Origin: a virus
Reading direction: 5' to 3' (one strand)
Virus record (IMG/VR): IMGVR_UViG_3300048924_000605
Location: 16,693-80,692 of that record
DNA length: 64,000 nt
The notes below the pieces were generated by a model that saw nothing but the letters and a program-made list of their open reading frames with translations, was not told where the DNA came from and did no database searches. A program made the translations under genes and the position numbers. Shown piece after piece: positions 8,924 through 17,821 of the stretch (positions within the stretch are counted from its first letter, which is position 1; each line of letters starts with the position of its first letter).

Positions 8924-9859
8924 TTACTCGGTAATGCGATAGGCATAACCGTAGACGCCGCTGTTGGGCGTGCCCACGGGGCCGTTCTTGCGATGAACGG
9001 GGAACACTTTCCACCGATCGCTACCCAGCACCAGTTCCTCGCCGGGGGCGTAGCTGTCCAGGCGGATGAAGCGCAGGTCGGGCGGGTGGCCGATGTCGGT
9101 GTTCAGATCGCCACCGCGCGGAACCGCGCACCACAGCGGCTGGCCGGGCGCGCGGCCGGTCAAGGCGCTGTGCCCGACCTCTTTCAGCAGATTGATCGGC
9201 GCGCCTCGGCGACGCCAGCCACAGTACAGCGCGCGCGTATCGCCGCCGGCGTCCGAGACCCCATGCCAGCGCGGCGCGACGCCATCGAAATCGGCACGCA
9301 CGCGCGTCGTCGCCGACATGTAGTTCGCCCAATAATCATCGAATGCCACGGCATGACGAACATCGTCCGGACTGTTGATGTAGTTGGGATCGTAGTACCA
9401 CTGGCTGCCATAGACGTACTGGCCCGTGTTCACCGCGCCTGCGGTCACCAGCTTTCCCGTGCCGAAGTGCTTGAACGTGCCGGCCTGAGTTTCCAGCACG
9501 ATGTGCAGGTACGGCTGCGGCACCGTTCGACTGAAGAAGTGAACCGCGCTGTACGGTCCTTGGACGTAGTTCGCCCAGACCTGCGCGCTGGCGTCGGCCT
9601 GGAGATCGGGGTTGGCGTTCGCCGCGTAGCCCGTGTGCCCGAACGCGCCCACGAACGGCGGCGGCCGAGAACTATCGCCACCGCTCAGTTCGGTCAGAAA
9701 CGTCGCATACAGAGAACCCGCATGCACGCTCAGCGCTTTGCCGACCCGAACGGTTCGGTCGCGCCAGCCGTCCACCGCCCAGCCGTTGCCTTGGGCGAAC
9801 ACTCGCAGCTTTTCGAGTAGTTCGTTGGGGTCGTTCGCCGCGGACGTCGCGTAGGCCAT
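8924..9859 (-). CDS. Virion structural protein (tail module)
   Basis: The start ATG at 9859 overlaps the previous stop as TGATG, giving 311 residues (MAYATSAANDPNELLEKLRVFAQGNGWAVDGW). Aromatic- and glycine-rich beta-like segments and the absence of catalytic motifs suggest a surface-exposed structural protein. An N-terminal segment of about 30 residues resembles the start of the next product upstream (an LxxLRxFAxGxGW pattern against FLNRLESALCTEGHAWG), hinting that the two share a short docking segment. Precise function is unknown. Confidence 0.6.
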   Translation of the reverse strand: MAYATSAANDPNELLEKLRVFAQGNGWAVDGWRDRTVRVGKALSVHAGSLYATFLTELSGGDSSRPPPFVGAFGHTGYAANANPDLQADASAQVWANYVQGPYSAVHFFSRTVPQPYLHIVLETQAGTFKHFGTGKLVTAGAVNTGQYVYGSQWYYDPNYINSPDDVRHAVAFDDYWANYMSATTRVRADFDGVAPRWHGVSDAGGDTRALYCGWRRRGAPINLLKEVGHSALTGRAPGQPLWCAVPRGGDLNTDIGHPPDLRFIRLDSYAPGEELVLGSDRWKVFPVHRKNGPVGTPNSGVYGYAYRITE

Positions 9860-11436
9860 CAGTCGAGCTTCAAAGCGAAGTAGTTGTCGGGGGAGATGCG
9901 GAAGGCGTTCTGGAATGTCATCCAGACCGCACCGTCGTGGTCGATCAGGGACTCGGAGGCGGTACTGAAGCCCGTCGTCCATCCACAACCATCGAACTCG
10001 CCCAGCGTGTGCCGCGGCGACGTGTTGCCCAGGATGAGTGGCAGCACCGGCGAGGTGCCGTCCAGGTTCTCGCGGAGATTGGCCCGATCGCCCCAGGTCG
10101 ACATCGCGCTCGGATACACCTTGCCGGACGTCTCGGTGTCGCCGTTATCGCTTGATCCGGACGCGAATCGATTGGCATGCACCCGCCAGACGTTATCTGG
10201 ATAGTTCACAGCTAGCCCGTAGCGCCCAGGATCGAAGAAGCAGCGGAAGTTGGCGTCGGTCGCGTCCGGTGTCAGTGTTTCCGACGACCCGCATGCGCCG
10301 ATCGCGAGCGGGTACTCGTGGATCGACGGCGGCTCGTAGGCGTTGATGAAGCCCAGGTAAGCGCTCAGGTACACCGTGCCCACGCGCGCCACGATCACCA
10401 CGCGCTGGCCATTGATCGCCAGCCAGTAGGCGAAGGGACCGTTGCGCAGCGGCAGTCCGCGCGCACCGCTCGCGTTCGTCTGCGTCCGTACGCTACGCAG
10501 CGGGTTGTACGACCGGAACCCATACCAATTCAGGTTGTAGGCCGCGCGCGCGGCGTCCTCGTACAACTCGGCGCCGACGAAGATTGCTTTCCGCCCATCC
10601 AGGCCCGGCGCCTGCACGATCCACTGCGCCCGGTCTTCGAGCTCGAAGTCGGCGTTGAGATCGGTGTGGATACTGACATCGTTCACGTCGAGCGGATCGG
10701 CGCCGGCCGTGGCGGTGATCAGCACGCGCCAGAAGCGTCCGGCGGCAGGCGCGCCACTGATCGGGTAGGTGCGGCGCATGCGCGCGGTCGGCCAGACCTG
10801 GCCGGCCCACGCCTGCACCCGCGTCCAGACCGAACCGTCGTCCGAGCGTTGCAGTTCGAAGGCGGCCGGCCCGCGCGCGCCGCTATCGCCGATGCCGAGC
10901 GTGATCGCCTTGATCGAAGTGGGGCCGATCATCTCGACGCTGGCGTGCGCCGGCAGATCGGCGACCGGCCGGCTGCTCCAGGTGTCCGTGCGGTTGTCGA
11001 AGACCGAAGCCGGATTGGTCAGGTTCGTTGTGCGGAAGCCTGCATTGCGGCAGCCGTAGCGGCGAACCAGCGTCCAGGCCGGCGAGGTGTTGAGGGCGAA
11101 GCGGTCGCCGGCCACGAACGGAATCGATCCGGAATTGATGCGAAACCGCACCCGATCGGACTCGAAGGGCTGCCCCACCCGGGCGATGCCCAGATCGCCC
11201 GCAAGCGCGCCGACCACCTGGAACCGATCCGCATCGAGCGCCGTAAGGGTGAAGCCCTCGGCGACGCTGGCACCGCCGCCGCGGTACCCGCCAGCAGCGC
11301 CGTCCGGTCCGGTCAGCGTGCCGTTGCCCGCACCCGCATACAGCAAGCCCCAGGCGTGGCCCTCGGTACAGAGCGCGGATTCCAGGCGGTTGAGGAAATC
11401 GTAGTAGTCGGATGCGACGTCGGCTCGTACGGTCAT
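9859..11436 (-). CDS. Virion structural protein with discoidin-like middle region (tail module)
   Basis: ATG at 11436 gives 525 residues (MTVRADVASDYYDFLNRLESALCTEG). The middle (GFRTTNLTNPASVFDNRTDTWSS ... VEMIGPTSIKAITLGIG ... FELQRSDDGSVWTRVQ) has the strand order and motifs of a discoidin/F5-F8 type C carbohydrate-binding domain. The C-terminal half is structural. No Shine-Dalgarno sequence is visible, so the start rests on frame and similarity of the N-terminus to the next protein. A role in binding glycans from the tail is inferred. Confidence 0.6.
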   Translation of the reverse strand: MTVRADVASDYYDFLNRLESALCTEGHAWGLLYAGAGNGTLTGPDGAAGGYRGGGASVAEGFTLTALDADRFQVVGALAGDLGIARVGQPFESDRVRFRINSGSIPFVAGDRFALNTSPAWTLVRRYGCRNAGFRTTNLTNPASVFDNRTDTWSSRPVADLPAHASVEMIGPTSIKAITLGIGDSGARGPAAFELQRSDDGSVWTRVQAWAGQVWPTARMRRTYPISGAPAAGRFWRVLITATAGADPLDVNDVSIHTDLNADFELEDRAQWIVQAPGLDGRKAIFVGAELYEDAARAAYNLNWYGFRSYNPLRSVRTQTNASGARGLPLRNGPFAYWLAINGQRVVIVARVGTVYLSAYLGFINAYEPPSIHEYPLAIGACGSSETLTPDATDANFRCFFDPGRYGLAVNYPDNVWRVHANRFASGSSDNGDTETSGKVYPSAMSTWGDRANLRENLDGTSPVLPLILGNTSPRHTLGEFDGCGWTTGFSTASESLIDHDGAVWMTFQNAFRISPDNYFALKLD

Positions 11437-11445
11437 AACGAATAA

Positions 11446-11471
11446 AAGCAAGAACCCCCGGCTTGGCCGGG
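11446..11471 (-). terminator. Terminator after the small membrane-protein gene
   Basis: On the minus strand CCCGGC and GCCGGG pair around CAA and are followed by the T-rich stretch GGTTCTTGCTTTTATT. It separates the membrane-protein gene from the next tail gene and would need late antitermination to be read through. Confidence 0.55.
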
Positions 11472-11497
11472 CGTCCGAGAGATTAATGACTTGGACT

Positions 11498-12163
11498 CTA
11501 CGCGGATGTTTCGTCGCGCTTCGCTGCTGCTCGTGTGGCACGTTTGGCGGATGTAATCGCCACCACCGGATCAGAACTTGCCGGCGGATATCGCTCGTCG
11601 AACTTCTCTGTGAGCCAGTGAGCATGTCTCAAGCTATCGGACAACCACAACGATGCGGGCGTAGCAAACCACATAACGATCTGAAATAGGACAATGGCCA
11701 CCTGCATATCTTGGGAGAAGTGAATCCAGCGATGACCGATTAGCGCGATCCAGGGGGCGAACAGCAGTACGAAAGAACCAATCCCCAGGATATTCGCCCG
11801 CGCCTCAAACGAAAGTGGACCCGATGCATCCCAAGGAACGATCCGACCCTCACGGTAGCGAACGTAGCGACGTGCTCGTTTGAAACTATTGATGAAGGCC
11901 AACGGGTCGTCCCGCTCTCGTGCGATCTTCAAAACCCGCGGGTGAAGAATGAAGCCGAAGGCGGTCGCGGAAGACATCTGGTCGCCGAGAGCCTCCTTCT
12001 CGACCTTCTTATACAGCCTGGCCGTTGCTTGAAGATTTAGTCGCATTCGTCCCGAACGGTAGCGAAGCCAAGCAAAGATCGCCGCTACTGGCGCGATGAT
12101 GATGAGTGCGACGGGCAGGAGTTCCGGAACTTTCTGGATCAGCGATGTCAGCAGCGGATTCAT
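11498..12163 (-). CDS. Membrane protein of unknown function (probable cargo gene)
   Basis: From the ATG at 12163 the product has 221 residues; GTG or ATG codons up to 12226 are possible alternative starts. There is a hydrophobic helix near the N-terminus (VALIIIAPVAAIFAWL), then a charged cytoplasmic stretch, and two more helices (ILGIGSFVLLFAPWIALIG and VAIVLFQIVMWFATPASLWLS), ending in a basic Ala/Arg/Lys tail. No family is recognised. It sits between tape measure and tail-tip genes, where virion genes are expected, has its own terminator and looks like an inserted cargo gene. Confidence 0.55.
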   Translation of the reverse strand: MNPLLTSLIQKVPELLPVALIIIAPVAAIFAWLRYRSGRMRLNLQATARLYKKVEKEALGDQMSSATAFGFILHPRVLKIARERDDPLAFINSFKRARRYVRYREGRIVPWDASGPLSFEARANILGIGSFVLLFAPWIALIGHRWIHFSQDMQVAIVLFQIVMWFATPASLWLSDSLRHAHWLTEKFDERYPPASSDPVVAITSAKRATRAAAKRDETSA

Positions 12164-12295
12164 AAATTGGGCCCGAAGGAGTGAGGCGCCCATCCCAGCA
12201 AAGTTCCATCTCACGGGCTGAGACACCGGCGGCTCCCAAGCAGCTGGTGCTTTTTCTGGACGCCAACATAAAAGCGCGCCGGTTTACGGCGTTCG

Positions 12296-15200
12296 TTATC
12301 CAAGATCCTGACGGACCGTAGGGGCGTTGGCCCGAATCGTAGACAAAATTATCTGCCGGCCCGCCTGAGTGCCCATTACGTTCACGATCTCGCGCGGGTC
12401 CAGATACAGGACATTGGTGATCTGCGAAGAGCGCGGTTCGGGCGCACGGGCGGCGGACCGCTCTGAGACCGGCCGACGCGCGACGGTGGGCGCGGTCGGA
12501 GCCGGTGATACGAAGCCCCCACTCGCATACCCACGCAGTCCATCCAATGCGGCCATGCCGACGCGGTTGAACCGCTCCAAGAACGATCGCGCGCCCGGCT
12601 GACGCACGACCTCCCGGCGATTGACGAACTCGCCGCGGTGGACGATGCCGGCAGGGGCGTACTTCGGGCCGATCCCGGTAAAGCCGCCCGTCGCGAAGAA
12701 CCCGCTCGCGCCCTTAGTCGCGTTGGCGGCCGCCAACGTGGCCGCGGCGGCCTGCATCGCGGAGGCCGCCTTGAGCACTACGCCGCCGGCCACGCCCAGC
12801 GCGACCGACGCACCCGTGATCGGGGTGGCGTAGGCGGCGCCGGCCGCTGCCGCTTGGACCGGGTCCGGCTGAGCAAGATCGGGCGTTTTGCCCCCGCCCG
12901 CGAACTTGCCTACGACCGACATCAGCTTGGCCGTCGCGAAGGCAGCCAGTTGCTGCGACGCCAACTGGGCCAAGGACCGAGCCATGTCCTGCACCAATCC
13001 CGTCAGCGCCTGCCGCAGCGTCAACGTTCCGGTGGCCAGTCCTTCCAGCGCATTGCCCAGGCCCGTCTCAAAGCCATTGGTCAGCGTCAACACCAATTCG
13101 TTCGACTGCGTCTTGAGCGCGGTGACCTGTGCTGTCAAATCCTTGACCCGCTCGATCGCTTCGGGCGAGCCGGTCTTGGCGGCCAGCGCGTCCATCTTCG
13201 GCAACAGCTGGTCGACTTCGGCCGCGGTACGACCATGCAGATCCAGCAGCTCACGGCGCGCGTCGATCTCGGTCAACAGACCCGCTTGCTGGCGGGTCTG
13301 GATCGACTGCTCCTGGCGCGTCTGATCACCAAACACCCGATCGACTTGCGCCTGCAGATCGTCCAGCTGAGCGCGGGCCACCTCGGTGTCGATACTGAGG
13401 TTCAGCTTCAGCCAGTCGCCCGTCCGCCCGCGTTGCAGCAGTTCGGCCAGCGAATCGCGATGCTCCAGCAGCAGTTCACGTTGCCGGGCCGCTGCGTTGT
13501 CGCCTCGGTTACGCAGCAGATTGGCTTCGGCCTCAGCGACGGTCTGATTGAGCTCGTCGTCGGTCTTTCGTTCCTTCTTCTCCTCGCGCTTTGCCGCCGT
13601 CTGCTCTTGTTTAGCGAGTCGTTCGGCCGCTTTCTGCGCCCGATCGGCTTCTCGCCGGGCCTTCGCTTGAGCGCGGTCCTCCGTGGTCGCCGCTTTCGCG
13701 GCCTCTCGCTCACGGACCTGCTCATCGATCAGCTTGCGAGTTGCCTCGGTGAGCTGAGTCGCATCCTTGACCCCGGCCGCCTTGGCGGCCTGATACTCCA
13801 ACGCGGCACGGAGGCCCTTCTCCCGCTCGATTCGCTCAACCTTGAGTTTCTCGTTCTGATCCGTCAGGGATTTGGCGAAGTCGGCAGCATCCTTGCTGGC
13901 CTGCTGCGTGGTGCGCCCGCCGGTCGCCTGAGCGCTTCGAAGTTCCGCCAGGGATTGCTGTACCGACTTGAACTCTGATTTGGTACGACCGAGTTGGGAC
14001 TGGACACGCTGCAGCTCGGCGTCAAGGTCTTCGCCCATCAACCAACGACCGGCGCTCTGACCGGCGTTGATATGGAATCCGCCGCCGCCGCGCTGAAGGC
14101 CTTGAAGATCCTCAAGCTCTTCTTGCAGCTGATCGCGCTGGGCAATCAGGCGCTTGCCGGCGTCGACACCCGAATCGATATCCTGCTGCTTGCGAAATTG
14201 CTGGGCGGCCTTGATCGTGGCCTCGAACTCCAGTTTCGCAGCTTTGGCGTTCGCACTCGCGTTTGCAAAGGCACTGGCTAGGAGCGTAATGCCGGTGATG
14301 GCAAGGCCGAGGGGACCGCCCATCAGGGACAGCACCGACGAGAGCGCTCGAATCGCGACAGCCTTCGCGCCGACCGCCGCAGTCGCGGCTTGGGTCGCCG
14401 CAGCGGTACGGGCCTGCGCGGCCGCCAACGCGGCCTCGGCCGCGGTCGCTCGCGCACTGCTCGCCCCGCCGAGCGCCAGCGCGCGGGCACGGCTGAGCTC
14501 TGCCTGGGCGGCGGCTTCGGCGGCTCGGGCTTGCGCCAGTTCCTCCTGCGCCAGCCGGCGGGTTTCGCGCATGCTTTGGACCTTGGCGGCACCTGCCAGG
14601 GTCAGCGTCGAAAGAAGCCGGCCCAACGCAGCGACGGCAACCACGCCTACGGCGCTCGCCAGACCGTCGAAGTTTTGCGACAACCCCTGGATCGCCTGAG
14701 CTACCGTCGAGGATACGCCGCTGGCTCGATCCTGCTGACCGATGAAGCGGGTGAATGCATTGTCCAGTTGCGTCAAGCTGCGCTCGATCGTCAGCGGCAG
14801 TTGGCCGAACTCGGATGCGATCTTCTTGGCCTGCTCCCCTGAGAACGCCTTACGCAGCTGCTCGCTGGTGAGCTTGCCTTCCTCTGCCAGCTTACGCAGT
14901 TGGCCGACCGTAACGCCCATGCTGTCGGCCAACGCCTTCATCAGGCGCGGTGCGGCGTCGTTGACGGAGTTGAACTCGTCGCCCCGCAGCGTGCCGGAGG
15001 CGAACGCTTGGCTCAGCTGAAGGATGGTCGAGGCCGCTTCAGCGCCGGTCGCACCAGAGACCGCCAGGGCCTTGTTGATGGTCTCGGTCAGGCCCAGTAC
15101 GTCACGCTGGGACGTGCCCTGCTCGCGCAGGGCACTGCTCAAGCGCCCAAACAGGGTCGCGGTTGCGTCCAGCGACGTGGACGTGCGCTGCGCGATCGCG

Positions 15201-15550
15201 AAGACCGCGGCTTCGGCCTGGTTGAAGCTGGCCTGCGACGTCGTCGCGAGCTTGATCTTGGCCGATAAGTTTGCGTAGCTGTCGGCGGCCTTGACGAGCC
15301 GCCCTACGACATCGCCCAGTCCTTGCAATCCAAGGAAAGCAACCAACTGGTTCTTCGTCTGCGACACCTGCGAACTAATCGCCGCTACGCTACCGCGCAC
15401 CTGATCGAACTGCTTCCTGCTCCGAGCGCCAGCTTGTTCGGCATCGGACGCGAAACTTCGAACCCGCGTTCCGGATTGTTGGAGCGCCTGGTTGAGTTGG
15501 GCCGCATTCGCGCGCACCAACAATGTAATTGTGGTGTCGCGATTGGCCAT
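12296..15550 (-). CDS. Tape measure protein
   Basis: At 1084 residues it is the longest virion protein, as expected for the gene that sets tail length. The N-terminal part matches the tape-measure domain (DAERAGARSR-like opening, LVKAADSYANLSAKIKLATTS, ATAALFGRLSSALRE-like region, SGTLRGDEFNSVNDAAPRLMKALADSMGV). It is followed by long Ala/Arg/Glu-rich coiled-coil stretches (residues about 330-780) and a hydrophobic Gly/Ala segment near residues 900-960. Tape measure proteins fill the tail tube and assist DNA entry. The usual neighbours, the tail chaperones, are 3.4 kb away because lysis and cargo genes lie between. Confidence 0.95.
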   Translation of the reverse strand: MANRDTTITLLVRANAAQLNQALQQSGTRVRSFASDAEQAGARSRKQFDQVRGSVAAISSQVSQTKNQLVAFLGLQGLGDVVGRLVKAADSYANLSAKIKLATTSQASFNQAEAAVFAIAQRTSTSLDATATLFGRLSSALREQGTSQRDVLGLTETINKALAVSGATGAEAASTILQLSQAFASGTLRGDEFNSVNDAAPRLMKALADSMGVTVGQLRKLAEEGKLTSEQLRKAFSGEQAKKIASEFGQLPLTIERSLTQLDNAFTRFIGQQDRASGVSSTVAQAIQGLSQNFDGLASAVGVVAVAALGRLLSTLTLAGAAKVQSMRETRRLAQEELAQARAAEAAAQAELSRARALALGGASSARATAAEAALAAAQARTAAATQAATAAVGAKAVAIRALSSVLSLMGGPLGLAITGITLLASAFANASANAKAAKLEFEATIKAAQQFRKQQDIDSGVDAGKRLIAQRDQLQEELEDLQGLQRGGGGFHINAGQSAGRWLMGEDLDAELQRVQSQLGRTKSEFKSVQQSLAELRSAQATGGRTTQQASKDAADFAKSLTDQNEKLKVERIEREKGLRAALEYQAAKAAGVKDATQLTEATRKLIDEQVREREAAKAATTEDRAQAKARREADRAQKAAERLAKQEQTAAKREEKKERKTDDELNQTVAEAEANLLRNRGDNAAARQRELLLEHRDSLAELLQRGRTGDWLKLNLSIDTEVARAQLDDLQAQVDRVFGDQTRQEQSIQTRQQAGLLTEIDARRELLDLHGRTAAEVDQLLPKMDALAAKTGSPEAIERVKDLTAQVTALKTQSNELVLTLTNGFETGLGNALEGLATGTLTLRQALTGLVQDMARSLAQLASQQLAAFATAKLMSVVGKFAGGGKTPDLAQPDPVQAAAAGAAYATPITGASVALGVAGGVVLKAASAMQAAAATLAAANATKGASGFFATGGFTGIGPKYAPAGIVHRGEFVNRREVVRQPGARSFLERFNRVGMAALDGLRGYASGGFVSPAPTAPTVARRPVSERSAARAPEPRSSQITNVLYLDPREIVNVMGTQAGRQIILSTIRANAPTVRQDLG

Positions 15551-15590
15551 TGAGGATTACGCGTTCGCAGCGATGCGCCACCGCGATGAC

Positions 15591-15658
15591 GGCGCCTTTC
15601 AATAGTTCAAGAAGGCGCCGCAAGCGGCAGGGAGATGCCTCCGCCAGTTCGGCGGAGG
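15591..15658. repeat. Two successive inverted repeats between tape measure and lipoprotein genes
   Basis: GGCGCCTT (15591-15598) pairs with AAGGCGCC (15612-15619), and CCTCCGCC pairs with GGCGGAGG further on (about 15638-15658). Neither is followed by a clear T-tract on the minus strand, so they are RNA-structure candidates (processing or attenuation upstream of the tape measure gene) rather than confident terminators. Confidence 0.45.
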
Positions 15659-15718
15659 ACTGCCGGACTACCTAGCTAGCAAGGCTAAGTTCGGCGAAGG
15701 TATGCAATTGCAAGCGGA

Positions 15719-15844
15719 CTATCTGGACAGCACGACAGTACCGGACGCTTTCCCATTCATTTCGGGCACAAACGTCGGGGGCTTGCAGCCAACGCAAGTC
15801 AAAACCAGAAAAACGAGGGTGAGAACCGCTGCGCGAGCTTTCAT
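15719..15844 (-). CDS. Very small lipoprotein (41 residues)
   Basis: ATG at 15844 follows GGAG nine bases upstream; a second ATG at 15859 is possible. The product MKARAAVLTLVFLVLTCVGC is a compact signal peptide ending in a lipobox-like VGC, leaving a mature lipoprotein of only about 22 residues. It lies between the diguanylate cyclase and the tape measure gene. It could be an entry-exclusion (superinfection) lipoprotein or an unpaired outer-membrane spanin; the prophage already has an Rz1, so the former is favoured. Function is not proven by sequence. Confidence 0.6.
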   Translation of the reverse strand: MKARAAVLTLVFLVLTCVGCKPPTFVPEMNGKASGTVVLSR

Positions 15845-15988
15845 CTGGTAGATCTCCATTAGGCGATAGCGCGGCGCCTGCCTCCGACGGAGGCATGCCG
15901 CGCTTCAATGTAGCTCGCCGTCCCTAAGCGCCCACTCGGTGAAAGGAGGCTGGAGATTGACCGAACTCACAGTTCATACGGGCGCAAC

Positions 15989-17662
15989 TCAGATTCCCTT
16001 AACGCCCTCCATGCCGGAGCGGTAACCGGTCACCCGCGCTCGACCTTCTTCCTTGCTTCGGTACAGTGCCGCGTCAGCCCGGCGCAGGAGTTGCTCAGGC
16101 GAATCATCTTCTCGCAGATCAGCAACGCCCATCGATAGGCTAAGCGGCACGGTATGCCCTTCAACCGAGACAGGGTGTCGCGTTACCGTTTCTCGCAGGG
16201 CGCTGGCGAGCACCTCAGCCTTTCCTTGGGATAGTCCCAACAGGACAAGCAACATTTCGTCGCCTCCGTATCTGGCCACAATATGCTCATCGGGAAGCCA
16301 GTTACGGATCCTTAGCGCAACGACCCGCAATGCTTCATCGCCCGCCTGATGCCCGTACTGGTCGTTGATCGACTTGAAATAGTCGATGTCGATAAACACC
16401 ACGGACAGATCCGTTCCAGCCTGATGCGCTCTCTCGATGTTCCGACGGAGCATGTCGCCTACGGCGTCTCGCGTGATTACCCCGGTCAGCTTGTCGTAGG
16501 TCCAACGTCGCTGCGCGCTGTCGCGATCAATGCGTACCTGCTCAAGCTTTGCGGTAAGCCCGAGCATCAGCGCGAGACCGCTGAAAGCCAAACCAGCGGG
16601 GAACATCGTCGGCACCCAATCGGGCATGGTCCACCAGTTTTGGTAGCCACCGACCATTACAACGAGTGTCGCCATCACAGGCGCCCAAGCCAGAAGCAGG
16701 AACACGGCTTCACGCTGTCGTCGGGCCAGTGCGCGAGCAATGCCTACGGCAATGGCCGCAAAGGCTGCGAGCATTACGGTATTCCCGAAGTAGGCGCTAA
16801 ACGTGGTCACATGAATCAGCGACACCAGGAGCAGGCCGCCCAGCAACACACTACAAACGTTCAGCAGGACAGCAATCCGCGGCTGTCGTGCTTCCAACTG
16901 CAGGAAGAACACAAGGAACCGGATGCCCGTCAATACTGCCGCAGTATTGATGACGATGTTGGTTCTTCGGTCGAGAGCAAACTCCGCAAGCGCTGGGACG
17001 ACGCCAATCTCCCCTCCCTCAATCATGAGATTTGCGAGCTGAGCCAGCATCGTCAAGCCGAGATAGGCGTAGCCATGTTCGCGCATGGCAGCGAAATAGC
17101 CGAAGGACAGCATCGCCACCAAAAATAGAGCGACGAGAACCGACGTTCGGTACTGCGTGTAGGCGATGTCCGCCTTATGCACGGAGGCCAGAGGCTCAAT
17201 CGCCAAATGCGATGGAATCAGATTGGGCGAAAACACCTGGACATAGAGGACGTCGCCAGAGCGAAGCGCCCCACCGAGAGACACCGAAAGAGCCCGGGCA
17301 GGCCGAGCCGCGTCCGAATCGTCGCCAAGAGCAGTCCGATGTATCGCGCGGGTAGCGCCGGGGAGCCAAACCTCGACTTCCTTCTGATTCGGGGGCGTAA
17401 TCACCAACTGCGGATTGGAATCGGCAGCCGGCGCCGCCTTCAAGACAATGCGCCACCACTGCGGCTCCTTCCGCGTCATGGCTATGTCTACTCCGGCCAC
17501 AGCATTGAATTCCTGGTCCCGAGTTCCTGCCACGATCTCGGCTGCGGGCAACTTCCCCGGCGTATCCAGCCGCTGGAGCGTGAATCCGACAGCCGCTGCA
17601 TGATCGCACCAAGCGCACAATAGGAGCAGAAGGACTAGGCAACGCGGCAATTTCGGCGACAT
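15989..17662 (-). CDS. Membrane diguanylate cyclase, 7TMR-DISM type (prophage cargo)
   Basis: The 557-residue product has a signal peptide, a periplasmic sensor region of the 7TMR-DISM extracellular type (residues about 25-165) and about seven membrane helices (173-375). It ends in a GGDEF domain (385-550) with metal-binding DIDYFKSIND at 425-434 and active-site GGDEM at 466-470. It should make cyclic di-GMP from two GTP at the inner membrane in response to a periplasmic ligand. The RxxD inhibitory site expected just before GGDEF is absent (PDEH), so product inhibition is probably missing. It lies within the late region between lysis genes and tape measure, an exceptional place for such an enzyme. 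Confidence 0.92.
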   Translation of the reverse strand: MSPKLPRCLVLLLLLCAWCDHAAAVGFTLQRLDTPGKLPAAEIVAGTRDQEFNAVAGVDIAMTRKEPQWWRIVLKAAPAADSNPQLVITPPNQKEVEVWLPGATRAIHRTALGDDSDAARPARALSVSLGGALRSGDVLYVQVFSPNLIPSHLAIEPLASVHKADIAYTQYRTSVLVALFLVAMLSFGYFAAMREHGYAYLGLTMLAQLANLMIEGGEIGVVPALAEFALDRRTNIVINTAAVLTGIRFLVFFLQLEARQPRIAVLLNVCSVLLGGLLLVSLIHVTTFSAYFGNTVMLAAFAAIAVGIARALARRQREAVFLLLAWAPVMATLVVMVGGYQNWWTMPDWVPTMFPAGLAFSGLALMLGLTAKLEQVRIDRDSAQRRWTYDKLTGVITRDAVGDMLRRNIERAHQAGTDLSVVFIDIDYFKSINDQYGHQAGDEALRVVALRIRNWLPDEHIVARYGGDEMLLVLLGLSQGKAEVLASALRETVTRHPVSVEGHTVPLSLSMGVADLREDDSPEQLLRRADAALYRSKEEGRARVTGYRSGMEGVKGI

Positions 17663-17787
17663 CGACTAGGACTCCTTCCCGGTGACGGCGGAGGATAGCG
17701 GCCCCTTCGGCTGAGTCGTGGTGCGCCGGGTCACGGTTCCCGGTCCATCCTCGGGAATTTCCCGCCCGCCCAGGTCCGATAGCGTCG

Positions 17788-17811
17788 TTTTCTTGGATTT
17801 TTCCAAGAAAA
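17788..17811. repeat. AT-rich palindrome in front of the diguanylate cyclase gene
   Basis: TTTTCTTGGA and TCCAAGAAAA form perfect 10-bp arms around four T, followed by ATGTTAAGAA. The same core (TCTTGGATTTTTCCAAG then ATGTTAA) recurs at 59001-59027 outside the prophage. It lies 125 bp upstream of the cyclase start, suiting an operator or promoter-linked site; there is no T-tract after it on either strand. Confidence 0.45.
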
Positions 17812-17821
17812 TGTTAAGAAC

